Shown: positions 1-7,304 of the stretch, one piece after another
Layout: every line of letters begins with the position of its first letter
Numbering within the stretch: position 1 is the first letter of the stretch
NCBI GenBank assembly: GCA_965603115.1
Contig: CBFDBT010000005.1
Coordinates: forward strand, 1 to 37,395
Reading direction: 5' to 3'
DNA: 37,395 nucleotides
Source: CBFDBT01 sp965603115
GTDB lineage: Bacteria > Pseudomonadota > Alphaproteobacteria > Sphingomonadales > Kordiimonadaceae
Position numbers and translations under genes: made by a program
Notes under the pieces: generated by a model
Databases searched by the model: none
What the model was told of the DNA's origin: nothing
What the model saw: only the letters and a program-made list of their open reading frames with translations

Positions 1-873
1 CCAATGAAGGGCCGCTTGAAAGTTCTCAATCATCGTAAAGACCAGCTTAAAGCCGGACTTGTGGCCACTAACAAACGCGAGAGCAATGTCAAAAATGTTG
101 ATCGCGTCAATACGATGCGCAAAATTGCAGATAAACTCAAATTGCTGCAAACGGAATCTACTGACAAAATATCAATCAGCCTAGCTCAGGCGGGTTACCG
201 CAATAAAGACGCGCTGGTAATATACCAGTTTAGTCGCCTTATTACCCCTGCCATTGGTGGTCTACTAGCTATCTTCCTCATATATGGTGTTGGCATAATG
301 GCTGATGACCCAGCTATGCGACCACTCGTTGGCATAGGCATAGTATTATTTTTCTTTAAACTTCCCGATATTCTGTTAGCAAACACAAAGTCGAAGCGCA
401 CAGATGCTATTCGCCTATCGCTACCCGATGCACTCGACCTTATGGTGGTATGTGCTGAAGCTGGTCTTACGCTCGACGCTACTATGAATAGGGTTGCTAA
501 CGAGTTGGGTAAGGCGGCCCCAGAATTAGCTGAAGAATTTACCATCACTTCGATAGAATTAAGTTTTTTGCCGAATAGGCGCATGGCCTTGATGAATTTA
601 GCGGAGAGAGTGGACTTGCCAGCTCTTGGTTCCTTGATAACCACCCTTGTTCAATCTGAACGTTATGGTACACCTCTGGCAGCAGCTCTGCGTACCTTAT
701 CCGCTGAATCCAGAAATGAGCGCATGATGAAAGCGGAAGAAAAAGCGGCGCGTTTGCCTGCCATTTTGACCATCCCACTCATTCTATTCATTCTGCCATG
801 CTTGTTTATTGTCCTACTCGGGCCAGCTGCCTGTAAAGTATCAGATACCTTTATCAAAAACCCAATTGTTTAA
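1..873 (+). CDS. tadC: TadC-type pilus assembly inner-membrane protein (type II secretion F domain), 5' partial
   Basis: The reading frame is open from base 1, so the N-terminus lies outside the window; the first ATG (base 4) falls in the charged linker that normally follows the first TadC membrane helix. The visible part has a basic cytoplasmic stretch (residues 1-75), two hydrophobic helices (about 78-98 and 105-125), a T2SSF domain (about 138-270; LPDALDLMVVCAEAGLTLD and the ERYGTPLAAALR motif) and a last helix (about 250-273). TadC is a platform protein of the tight-adherence (Flp) pilus machine, working with TadB and the TadA ATPase in the inner membrane. The rest of the tad operon would lie upstream; no tadD-like gene follows, so this appears to be the last intact gene of that operon. 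Confidence 0.9.
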   Translation, partial: PMKGRLKVLNHRKDQLKAGLVATNKRESNVKNVDRVNTMRKIADKLKLLQTESTDKISISLAQAGYRNKDALVIYQFSRLITPAIGGLLAIFLIYGVGIMADDPAMRPLVGIGIVLFFFKLPDILLANTKSKRTDAIRLSLPDALDLMVVCAEAGLTLDATMNRVANELGKAAPELAEEFTITSIELSFLPNRRMALMNLAERVDLPALGSLITTLVQSERYGTPLAAALRTLSAESRNERMMKAEEKAARLPAILTIPLILFILPCLFIVLLGPAACKVSDTFIKNPIV

Positions 874-939
874 ATGTTGAGCCCGACAGAGCCTAAAACG
901 ATTCTCTTTTTGGCTACAATTCTGGCAACCACTTCATAA
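874..939 (+). other. possible 21-codon ORF abutting tadC
   Basis: An ATG begins on the base after the tadC stop codon and gives a short hydrophobic peptide (starts MLSPTEPKTILF, ends LATTS). It resembles the start of a signal peptide. In many tad operons a TadD lipoprotein follows tadC, so this could be the remnant of such a gene, but nothing after the stop is recognisable. Chance is a fair alternative. Confidence 0.15.
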
Positions 940-986
940 TTGTATACACGTTTAAGTATGGATTTATGCGAGAATACAACAGATTT

Positions 987-1007
987 AGCATAGTTATGCT
1001 CTTTTTT
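987..1007 (+). terminator. weak stem-loop plus T-run after tadC
   Basis: AGCATA (987-992) and TATGCT (995-1000) are perfect inverted arms with a very small centre, followed by six T (1002-1007). It may end the tad transcript. The stem is short and A/T-rich, so termination would be inefficient. Confidence 0.3.
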
Positions 1008-1049
1008 GCCCTTAGAAGTAAGAGAATCATTGACCTGAGGGCACAATAG

Positions 1050-1194
1050 TGGTCTTTTAGTAAGTGGAGTTGGTGCGCTTTACACTTCTGTGTGGATGCG
1101 CCCGCTCTTAGGAGTGATCATCTTTGATGGTCACACTATCCTCGCTGTCGTGACTCGGGCCGGGTTTATACCCGGCCTCTTTTTTTATTTTTTT
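1050..1194 (+). ncRNA. candidate structured small RNA
   Basis: The 321 bases between tadC and add hold no convincing protein gene, but the second half can fold into successive hairpins. One has outer GCGC arms (1075-1078 and 1098-1101) enclosing ACAC-TTCT-GTGT (1082-1093). A second has a 9-bp stem with one G-U pair (1114-1122 with 1126-1134), with AGGA/UCCU below it. A third is a very strong intrinsic terminator (1158-1194). This order, ending in a terminator unlinked to any preceding ORF, is typical of an independent small RNA. No 6S, SRP or tmRNA signature was recognised. A possible -35 TTGACC lies at 1030-1035, but the matching -10 is poor, so the 5' end is a guess. Confidence 0.35.
1158..1194 (+). 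terminator. strong rho-independent terminator
   Basis: GGCCGGG (1158-1164), loop TTTATA, CCCGGCC (1171-1177), then a T-rich tail (1178-1194) interrupted only by one C and one A. It works for plus-strand transcripts and sits at the stop codon of the convergent add gene. Confidence 0.85.
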
Positions 1195-2175
1195 CTAATC
1201 AAGCTTCTGCAATAGGTCCGTTTTTAAACCCGGAGAGCAGAAAGCCGCATCCAACGCATTTCTGGTTAAAATACGCAAAGCCTCATTGTTCATGCCAAAG
1301 TCAAGGTGAGCACGTTCATATTCTAAACCAATATTCGTTTTAAAATGCGGCGGGTCATCTGAGCTTAGCGAAACACTCACGCCTGCATCCATCAACGCTA
1401 GCAATGGGTGGGCTGCATAGTCTGGATATATGCCAAGTGCGATATTGCTACTCGGACAAACTTCAAGGTGAATATTTCGCCGTACCAATTCCTCTACTAG
1501 CTTTTGATCTTCAATTGAGCGGACCCCATGACCAATACGGCTAACAGGCAAGTGATTAATCGCATCCCACACGCTCTCGGGCCCACATACTTCTCCCGCG
1601 TGGGTTGTCGTCGCGAGGCCTGCCTCGTCAGCCAGCATAAAAGCCGGAGCAAAATCTTTTTGCGTGAGAAAGCTTTCATCACCGCCCATACCAAAGCCGA
1701 CCACATAAGGGTGTGGGTTTTTGGTAATGACCGTCGCAGCATAAAGAGCGCGCTCAGGACCTAAGTGGCGCACACAGGCCGGATAAATACGCGCTGATAG
1801 ACCAAAGTCTTTTTCAGCCGCATCAATGCCTCGTGCGATACCCTCAATCTTACTCTCATATGAAAGCCCCACATCCAGACCACTTTCAAAAGACGGCATA
1901 ATCTCGGTATAGATCACCCCCGCCTCGGCAGAGTGTTTTAAATAATCATAGGTGATGAGATAATAATCATCGCTGGTTTTAATGACCGCCGCGGCATCGT
2001 CGTAAGCTGCGAGAAAGTCTAGAAAGTCCGACCACTGATAAAAGCCATCACCACATATACGGTGACGAGGAAAATCCAGACCATTTTTTTCAGCAAGCTC
2101 TAGTGCCATTGCAGGTGCTATACTGCCCTCAAGGTGCAGATGCAATTCTGCTTTAGGGATATTCTTATGGGGCAC
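1195..2175 (-). CDS. add: adenosine deaminase (alphaproteobacterial type)
   Basis: A 326-residue cytoplasmic zinc hydrolase of the adenosine/AMP deaminase family, expected to convert adenosine to inosine plus ammonia in purine salvage. The metal and catalytic residues are all visible: HLHLEGS with H12 and H14, HAGE with H192 and E195, IGHG with H216, and SSDDPP with D273 and D274. The SSDDPPHF version resembles the Rhizobium-type branch; adenine deaminase is a possible alternative substrate class. Translation appears to begin at GTG (2175) with AGGA about ten bases upstream; no ATG fits. It is the last gene of a minus-strand run that starts with the aminotransferase at 4363, and lies 52 bases after the TonB-domain gene. 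Confidence 0.9.
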   Translation of the reverse strand: MPHKNIPKAELHLHLEGSIAPAMALELAEKNGLDFPRHRICGDGFYQWSDFLDFLAAYDDAAAVIKTSDDYYLITYDYLKHSAEAGVIYTEIMPSFESGLDVGLSYESKIEGIARGIDAAEKDFGLSARIYPACVRHLGPERALYAATVITKNPHPYVVGFGMGGDESFLTQKDFAPAFMLADEAGLATTTHAGEVCGPESVWDAINHLPVSRIGHGVRSIEDQKLVEELVRRNIHLEVCPSSNIALGIYPDYAAHPLLALMDAGVSVSLSSDDPPHFKTNIGLEYERAHLDFGMNNEALRILTRNALDAAFCSPGLKTDLLQKLD

Positions 2176-2227
2176 GCTTTATTTATTCCTGCCTTTTTTA
2201 GCAATAGTTACCATAGTAAAATCTCCG

Positions 2228-2650
2228 TTACTCCGAGCATCCATTTGCCAGTTTAAAAGTTATCTTGGTCTTAATGCCCTTGGCGTCAACTTTTTTACCA
2301 TTAACCACCCGGGGCTCATAGCTATACTGCTTAAGAGCATTTTTAGCCGCTTTATCGAATATTCTTCTTGGCTTGGATTCGATTATTTTTATATTCTTTA
2401 CTGTGCCTTTTTTAGTCACTGTGAATGCAGCAACCACATGTCCACAAATACTATTTTCCGCAGATTCCAATGGGTATTCGGGGTTGACTCTTCGAACTAA
2501 CTTTACTTCCTTGGCAGCTTTTTCATTATCAGAAAGTGTATCTCTCTTATCTTCCTGAAGCGAGACAGGAGTACCAACTGATACTTCTGCATTTACAACA
2601 GGTGTCTGAAACAAGAATAGTCCAATAATCATTATAAATATAAAACGCAT
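2228..2650 (-). CDS. secreted TonB C-terminal-domain protein
   Basis: A 140-residue protein with a signal sequence (1-21, ending VVNA) and a TonB C-terminal domain (about 50-137) with the family pattern YP, GHVVAAFTVTKKGTVKNIKI, FDKAAKNALKQYSYEP. Unlike true TonB it has no proline-rich spacer, and its only hydrophobic segment looks cleavable, so it is probably a free periplasmic protein. Two cysteines (C69 in SICG and C138 near the end) could form a disulfide. GGGGAA precedes the ATG by a few bases. It lies between a GNAT gene (19 bases) and add. Whether it energises any receptor is doubtful; such single-domain proteins often have unknown roles. Confidence 0.75.
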   Translation of the reverse strand: MRFIFIMIIGLFLFQTPVVNAEVSVGTPVSLQEDKRDTLSDNEKAAKEVKLVRRVNPEYPLESAENSICGHVVAAFTVTKKGTVKNIKIIESKPRRIFDKAAKNALKQYSYEPRVVNGKKVDAKGIKTKITFKLANGCSE

Positions 2651-2669
2651 AACATTCCCCTAAACTAAA

Positions 2670-3179
2670 TTATAATTTCTTAATCATTCTCAATGCCGGC
2701 TCAGTCTCGTTCCGCGCCAGTGAGTAGCACCCCTCCTCAGCGGTACCGTCAGGAACAAAACCGTTTCTCTCCAACACCCGACCTGACGCCGGATTCTCAA
2801 TCATATATTGCGCCAAAACTTCAGTCACGTGAGGCAGCTCTTTGCGGATAACATCAAGGATAAGGAAAACTGCCTTACCTGCAATACCACTTCCCCAAAA
2901 TTTGCGACCAACCCAGTAACCAATTTCAAGCACATCCTCTTCATTGTAAAACCAGCCAGCACAACCAGCAAAATCACCATCCACAGTTATTGCAAGCGAA
3001 TGGCCTCTGCCTGCCTTAAATTTTGCTTTGATTTTATCTAAAAAGACATAGGCATCTTCTAAGCTATAAGGATGCGGCATTGTCGCCACCATTTTGGCAA
3101 CTTCATAATCATTAGCGAGCTCAGCAATGATGGGGGCATCGGCTTTCAAGATGTCTCGCAAATTTACCACAAAATCCAT
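2670..3179 (-). CDS. GNAT-family N-acetyltransferase (RimJ/RimL-like)
   Basis: A 169-residue GCN5-related acetyltransferase. The acetyl-CoA-binding strand-loop-helix is seen at about 84-105 (LEIGYWVGRKFWGSGIAGKA), and the C-terminal ENPASGRVLERNGF segment is typical of the RimJ/RimL/SpeG-like branch that acetylates protein N-termini or small amines. The substrate cannot be read from sequence. The ATG is preceded by AAGGGT and lies two bases after the aminotransferase stop codon, so the two genes are almost certainly cotranscribed and perhaps translationally coupled. Confidence 0.85.
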   Translation of the reverse strand: MDFVVNLRDILKADAPIIAELANDYEVAKMVATMPHPYSLEDAYVFLDKIKAKFKAGRGHSLAITVDGDFAGCAGWFYNEEDVLEIGYWVGRKFWGSGIAGKAVFLILDVIRKELPHVTEVLAQYMIENPASGRVLERNGFVPDGTAEEGCYSLARNETEPALRMIKKL

Positions 3180-3181
3180 AA

Positions 3182-4363
3182 TTACCCTTTTAGATAGTCC
3201 ATTGCTGCTTCAATCGCACCCTCACCCACCGGATGTTGCTGCGCACGAAGCGCATCAGTAATGGCTGTTATGCATAGGGCAATATGACGTGCTGTTGCTG
3301 ACTGGCCCATCAAGCCAATACGCCAGACCTTGCCCGCAAGGCTACCAAGCCCCGCACCAATCTCGAGATTAAAACTATTCATCACATGCGCGCGCACCGC
3401 CGCTTCATCCACGCCATCAGGCACAACAATAGTATTGAGCTGTGGTAGACGGTGGCCTTCGGGCACTAGAAATTTTAACCCCATGGCTTCAATACCGGCC
3501 TTCAAGCCCTCATGCATTTTTCTGTGACGCGCCCAGGCTGCTTCCAGCCCTTCTTCACGCAACATCACCAAACCTTCGTGCAATCCGTAAAGCGCATTCA
3601 CAGGGGCTGTATGGTGATAGGTGCGACCACCCGAGCCATCCCAGTAGGCCATGACGAGCGAGAGGTCGAGAAACCAGCTTTGAACAGGCGTTTTGCGAGC
3701 CTTTACCCGCGCAGCAGCGGCGTCAGAAAATGTTACAGGAGAAATACCAGGCGCGATGGAGAGACATTTTTGACTGCCGCTATAGGCCGCGTCAACGCCC
3801 CACTCATCTATTTTAAGCTCAGACCCACCAAGGCTAGTTACACAGTCAACAATTGTCAGGCAATTATGTGCCTTTGCAAGCTTACATAGAGCCTCGCCAT
3901 CAGCCATAACGCCCGTAGAGGTCTCAGCATGCACAAAAGCCAGCACCGAGGCCTCAGGAGTGTTTTTCAGGGCTTCCTCGACCTGATCAACGTCAACAGC
4001 CGCACCCCAATCAAATTCAACCATCACAGCTTTGCCGCCCGCGCGGGTGACATTTTCTTTCATCCGACCACCAAAGGCACCGTGCTGAACCACAACAACT
4101 GTATCCCCCGGCTCAACGAGATTGACAAAACAAGCTTCCATGCCAGCAGAACCCGGCGCCGAGACTGGGAATGTTAAAGCATTTTCGGTTTTAAAAGCAT
4201 ATCTCAGGCCTTCTTTAATCTCCTCCATAAGGGTTTGAAAGCTGGCATCAAGATGGCCAACTGTTGGCCGTGCCATCGCCGAGAGAACGCGCGGGTGAAC
4301 GTCACTTGGGCCCGGCCCCATCAAAGTGCGTAGTGGTGGATTAAATGATTTCATCTGTGTCAT
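3182..4363 (-). CDS. class V aminotransferase, alanine/serine-glyoxylate aminotransferase family
   Basis: A 393-residue PLP enzyme of fold type I. The N-terminal MGPGPSDVHPRVLSAM and GSAGMEA motifs, D173 in IVDCVTS, the PLP lysine K199 in SGSQKCLS, the RTYHHTAP segment and R348 in KVWRIGLMG match alanine-glyoxylate / serine-glyoxylate / PucG-type ureidoglycine-glyoxylate aminotransferases. It would transfer an amino group to glyoxylate in the cytoplasm. Having add in the same run makes a purine-nitrogen link attractive, but no other ureide gene is present, so this stays inference. An AAGGAA ribosome site precedes the ATG. It is the first gene after the terminator at 4422-4450. Confidence 0.85.
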   Translation of the reverse strand: MTQMKSFNPPLRTLMGPGPSDVHPRVLSAMARPTVGHLDASFQTLMEEIKEGLRYAFKTENALTFPVSAPGSAGMEACFVNLVEPGDTVVVVQHGAFGGRMKENVTRAGGKAVMVEFDWGAAVDVDQVEEALKNTPEASVLAFVHAETSTGVMADGEALCKLAKAHNCLTIVDCVTSLGGSELKIDEWGVDAAYSGSQKCLSIAPGISPVTFSDAAAARVKARKTPVQSWFLDLSLVMAYWDGSGGRTYHHTAPVNALYGLHEGLVMLREEGLEAAWARHRKMHEGLKAGIEAMGLKFLVPEGHRLPQLNTIVVPDGVDEAAVRAHVMNSFNLEIGAGLGSLAGKVWRIGLMGQSATARHIALCITAITDALRAQQHPVGEGAIEAAMDYLKG

Positions 4364-4421
4364 GGGGGCAATTCCTTTTTTAAATTTATTTTATCATAGA
4401 CGAGCAAATGTGAATGCCAAC

Positions 4422-4450
4422 AAAAAAGGGCCGGAAAAATCCGACCCTTT
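4422..4450 (-). terminator. rho-independent terminator after the amidohydrolase pair
   Basis: On the minus strand GGGTCGG, loop ATTTTT and CCGGCCC pair with one G-U (4428-4447), followed by TTTTTT (4427-4422). It separates the amidohydrolase operon from the aminotransferase operon. The flanking A-run could give weak activity on the plus strand. Confidence 0.8.
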
Positions 4451-4472
4451 AATGAATTATTTTTACCCAACC

Positions 4473-5738
4473 TTATTTTACATAGGCCGGAGAACGTGGC
4501 GTATCAATATAACGATCCCGCAGCTTGGTTTGACGTGATACAAGCGGAATATTTTCTCCGCCAATAATAACCGCATCAGGGCTGGTCATCAGCTCAAGAG
4601 GGTCACCATTCCAGACAACAACATCAGCGTCCTTGCCAATTTCCAATGTACCATAGCTCGCTGAAATACCGTAAATCTCAGCAGGCACTGTGGTCAGCGA
4701 TGCCAACGCAGCTTGCCAACTCATGCCATTACCGACAGCATTACCGGCATTTTGAACAGCGAGGCGGATATTAGCGTCACCATTGCCGACGATTGCCACT
4801 TTAACACCGGCCTTTTCAAGACGGCCAGCATTTTCCTGAGTAGCACCGAGACGTTCAAAACTGCCCGGCAGATTGTCCGTCGAGTGCAGAATGGCAGGAA
4901 TATCAGCCTTTGCCAGTTCGCTTGCAACCATCCAGGCTTCATGCGCACCGCTTACGGCCATCTTGATTTTCGGAAATTTTTCCTTCAAACGAATGACATT
5001 CAAAATATCCGACTTGCGAGAAGCATTGATGACCAATGTCACTTCACCCGTAAAGAGTTTAGCTAAAGCATCTCTGTCCGGATTTGGTTTACCGGCTCCT
5101 GCCTTCTTTTTAGATTTTTTGGACTTTTTAGACTTCTTTTTCGGCGCAGCAGCTTTAAGGTCTTTGATAACATTATACCAAACTGCTGAGCGTCCCCCGA
5201 TCTTTTCAGCCGCTCTCTCACCAACGGACAGGGTGATATAAGCTCCGGAGCGCAATACTTCGGCGTCATCAAGACTGATAACCGCGCCCGTCCCAGAGAA
5301 AATACCTTTCGTGCGGTTGACATTGGTTGCAACGCGCGTGATGCCCTCAATGCGGTTCACAGCAAAAGGGGATTGGTTGCCATTCAGACCCCATGTCACA
5401 TCAAGCGCAGGGCCGAGTTTGGCTTTTGTAGCGTTGCTATCATTAACACCAGCCCAGCTTGGTCCTTCATGAAGTCCAAGACCAGTTTGCGCGCCCATAA
5501 AGCCCGGCGTCACCATTTTGCCCGTGGCATCAATAACGGTATAGCCTGCCGGAGCAGCCAGACCCGCCTCAACCTTTTCAATCTTGCCGTCCTTAATAAG
5601 CACGGTGGCATTTTCAATCTTGCCGGCTTCACCCATCGTAATAGCTGTGCCGCCAGTAATGGCGATATCTTCCGCCATAACAGCAGTGGTAGCTACAAGC
5701 GCCATAGAGGCAATGGAAAGTGTTTTTAAAATACTCAT
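4473..5738 (-). CDS. periplasmic amidohydrolase-like protein with degenerate metal site
   Basis: A 421-residue member of the imidazolonepropionase-like amidohydrolase family, with a signal peptide (about 1-22). The small N- and C-terminal beta-domain is well kept (VLIKDGKI; GTLEIGKDADVVVWNGDPL). Where active members have PGFIDAHTH, this protein has PGFMGAQTG (78-86): both histidines of the HxH metal motif are replaced, by Q84 and G86. No obvious replacement ligands are seen, so hydrolysis is doubtful. A lysine/serine-rich stretch (about 200-212, repeats of KKSK) is inserted in the middle. The gene overlaps its intact neighbour by four bases (ATGA) and has GGAG seven bases upstream, so the products are probably made in fixed ratio and may form a hetero-oligomer. 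Confidence 0.8.
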   Translation of the reverse strand: MSILKTLSIASMALVATTAVMAEDIAITGGTAITMGEAGKIENATVLIKDGKIEKVEAGLAAPAGYTVIDATGKMVTPGFMGAQTGLGLHEGPSWAGVNDSNATKAKLGPALDVTWGLNGNQSPFAVNRIEGITRVATNVNRTKGIFSGTGAVISLDDAEVLRSGAYITLSVGERAAEKIGGRSAVWYNVIKDLKAAAPKKKSKKSKKSKKKAGAGKPNPDRDALAKLFTGEVTLVINASRKSDILNVIRLKEKFPKIKMAVSGAHEAWMVASELAKADIPAILHSTDNLPGSFERLGATQENAGRLEKAGVKVAIVGNGDANIRLAVQNAGNAVGNGMSWQAALASLTTVPAEIYGISASYGTLEIGKDADVVVWNGDPLELMTSPDAVIIGGENIPLVSRQTKLRDRYIDTPRSPAYVK

Positions 5739-7165
5739 TTCATGTCTCCTTCACCAGGTTGACCAAGCTCGAAGTCCATAACGGCCTGACGGGATTTATC
5801 ATGTTTATCCCAGATAACTGCACCGTCTACAAAAGTGATGTCTGCGTTGGTATAGACTGAAAAAGGATCCCCTGACCACAAGACAACATCGGCGTTTTTA
5901 CCAACTTCTAGCGTACCTGTTTCATCTAAAATTCTAAGGGATTTTGCTGGGTTTTTACTCAACCACGTCCAAGCTTCGGCTTTAGTGAAATCCACACCAG
6001 CTTTACGTCCATCCGCTAATGCTTTGGCAGCTTCTTGGTTTAAACGCTGAATACCTTCAGCACTATCCGAGTGAACAATCGCGCAACTATTCTTTTCCTT
6101 GGCAACAAAGGGGATATTCTCACGAATACCGTCGTAAGCTTCCATCTTAAAGCCCCACCAATCGGCCCACATAGCAGCACAAACGCCTTCTTCAGCAAGG
6201 CGGTCTGCAATCTTATAGGCGCTCACAGCGTGATGGAAAGTTTCGATTTTATAACCAAATTCTTTCATCATATCGAGTTGAGTACCCATGTCATCAGCAC
6301 GGTAGCAATGCATATTAACAAGAATTTCGCCGTCCATTACACCGACCAGTGTCTCCAATTCCAAATCACGCTTTGGCGGTGTAACATCTTTACCCGCAGC
6401 ATGCTCACGTTCGTACTTTCCCCATTTTTGACTATAGTCTTGTGCATCAGCAAAAGCCTGACGGGCACCAGCTACGTTACCCATACGGGTTTGCGGGCTT
6501 TTCTTAAATCCGCGACCATAAACACGCTTGGGGTTTTCGCCACACGCCATTTTCATACCGTAAGGCGCGCCTGGGAATTTCATATCCTGATAGACACGGC
6601 CCGGTACATTTTTAAGCGTAACAGCGCGACCACCAATAAGATTGGCTGATCCCGGTAATATCTGAAGGGCAGTTACGCCACCAGCTGCAGCGCGTACAAA
6701 TCCCGGATCTTGCGGCCAAACACTATGCTCGGACCACACTTCGGCTGTGGTAGGCTGTGTTGCTTCATTGCCATCACTGTGAGACCCTGTACCCGGAGAT
6801 GCATAAACACCCAAGTGACTATGCACATCAATAATACCAGGGGTTACCCAGCGACCAGCGCCATCAATCACCCGATCAAATTTGATCTTAGGAATTGCAG
6901 TACCAACAGATATGATCTTGCCATCTTTGAGGCCAATTGCCCCACCTTCAATCCTACCGCCATTGCCATCAAGAATAGTGACATTGGTGATAAGCGTTGA
7001 AACACTTGGCAGTGCTGTATAACTGCTTGGGTATGGGTTTTTATTAATTTTAACAAGCGGTGCCTGTTTGTCTTGCGCCTGCACACTAACTGATAGCGAA
7101 CATGCGACTATTACACTAGCCAGCGCACAGCCAATGCTGGCACTAGTAGATCTCTTTTTTGTCAT
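5735..7165 (-). CDS. periplasmic metal-dependent amidohydrolase (imidazolonepropionase-like)
   Basis: A 476-residue amidohydrolase with a signal peptide (about 1-31, ending SVQAQ). The metal residues appear complete: H115 and H117 in IDVHSHLGV, H286 in VNMHCYR, H311 in TFHHA and D367 in IVHSDSAEG. The C-terminal DETGTLEVGKNADVVLWSGDP closes the beta-domain. The family hydrolyses cyclic amides and, in several characterised members, Xaa-Pro or other dipeptides; the substrate here is not deducible. The chosen ATG (7165) has GGAGGA ten bases upstream; an upstream ATG at 7225 would add 20 residues without a proper signal-peptide start. It is transcribed just before the degenerate paralogue, downstream of the POT transporter and its terminator. 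Confidence 0.85.
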   Translation of the reverse strand: MTKKRSTSASIGCALASVIVACSLSVSVQAQDKQAPLVKINKNPYPSSYTALPSVSTLITNVTILDGNGGRIEGGAIGLKDGKIISVGTAIPKIKFDRVIDGAGRWVTPGIIDVHSHLGVYASPGTGSHSDGNEATQPTTAEVWSEHSVWPQDPGFVRAAAGGVTALQILPGSANLIGGRAVTLKNVPGRVYQDMKFPGAPYGMKMACGENPKRVYGRGFKKSPQTRMGNVAGARQAFADAQDYSQKWGKYEREHAAGKDVTPPKRDLELETLVGVMDGEILVNMHCYRADDMGTQLDMMKEFGYKIETFHHAVSAYKIADRLAEEGVCAAMWADWWGFKMEAYDGIRENIPFVAKEKNSCAIVHSDSAEGIQRLNQEAAKALADGRKAGVDFTKAEAWTWLSKNPAKSLRILDETGTLEVGKNADVVLWSGDPFSVYTNADITFVDGAVIWDKHDKSRQAVMDFELGQPGEGDMK

Positions 7166-7254
7166 GGTATAAATCCTCCATATAAACCAAAACATCCCCC
7201 TGGGGATATAGAAGGAACCTAACAAGCAAAGAGAGGCTTGTCACGCGGTATAAC

Positions 7255-7284
7255 AAAAAAGGCGGCCTCAAAGACCGCCTTTTT
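7255..7284 (-). terminator. bidirectional-looking terminator after the POT gene
   Basis: GGCGG (7261-7265) and CCGCC (7275-7279) flank a nine-base loop, with six A before and five T after on the plus strand. On the minus strand it lies 20 bases after the POT stop and ends in a T-run, so the amidohydrolase pair downstream probably has its own promoter. Confidence 0.75.
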
Positions 7285-7304
7285 CAATAGGTTATAACTA
7301 TGGT

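Noticed and set aside
6071..6649. 192-codon plus-strand frame
   Set aside because: Antisense to the intact amidohydrolase, no ribosome site, no family pattern.
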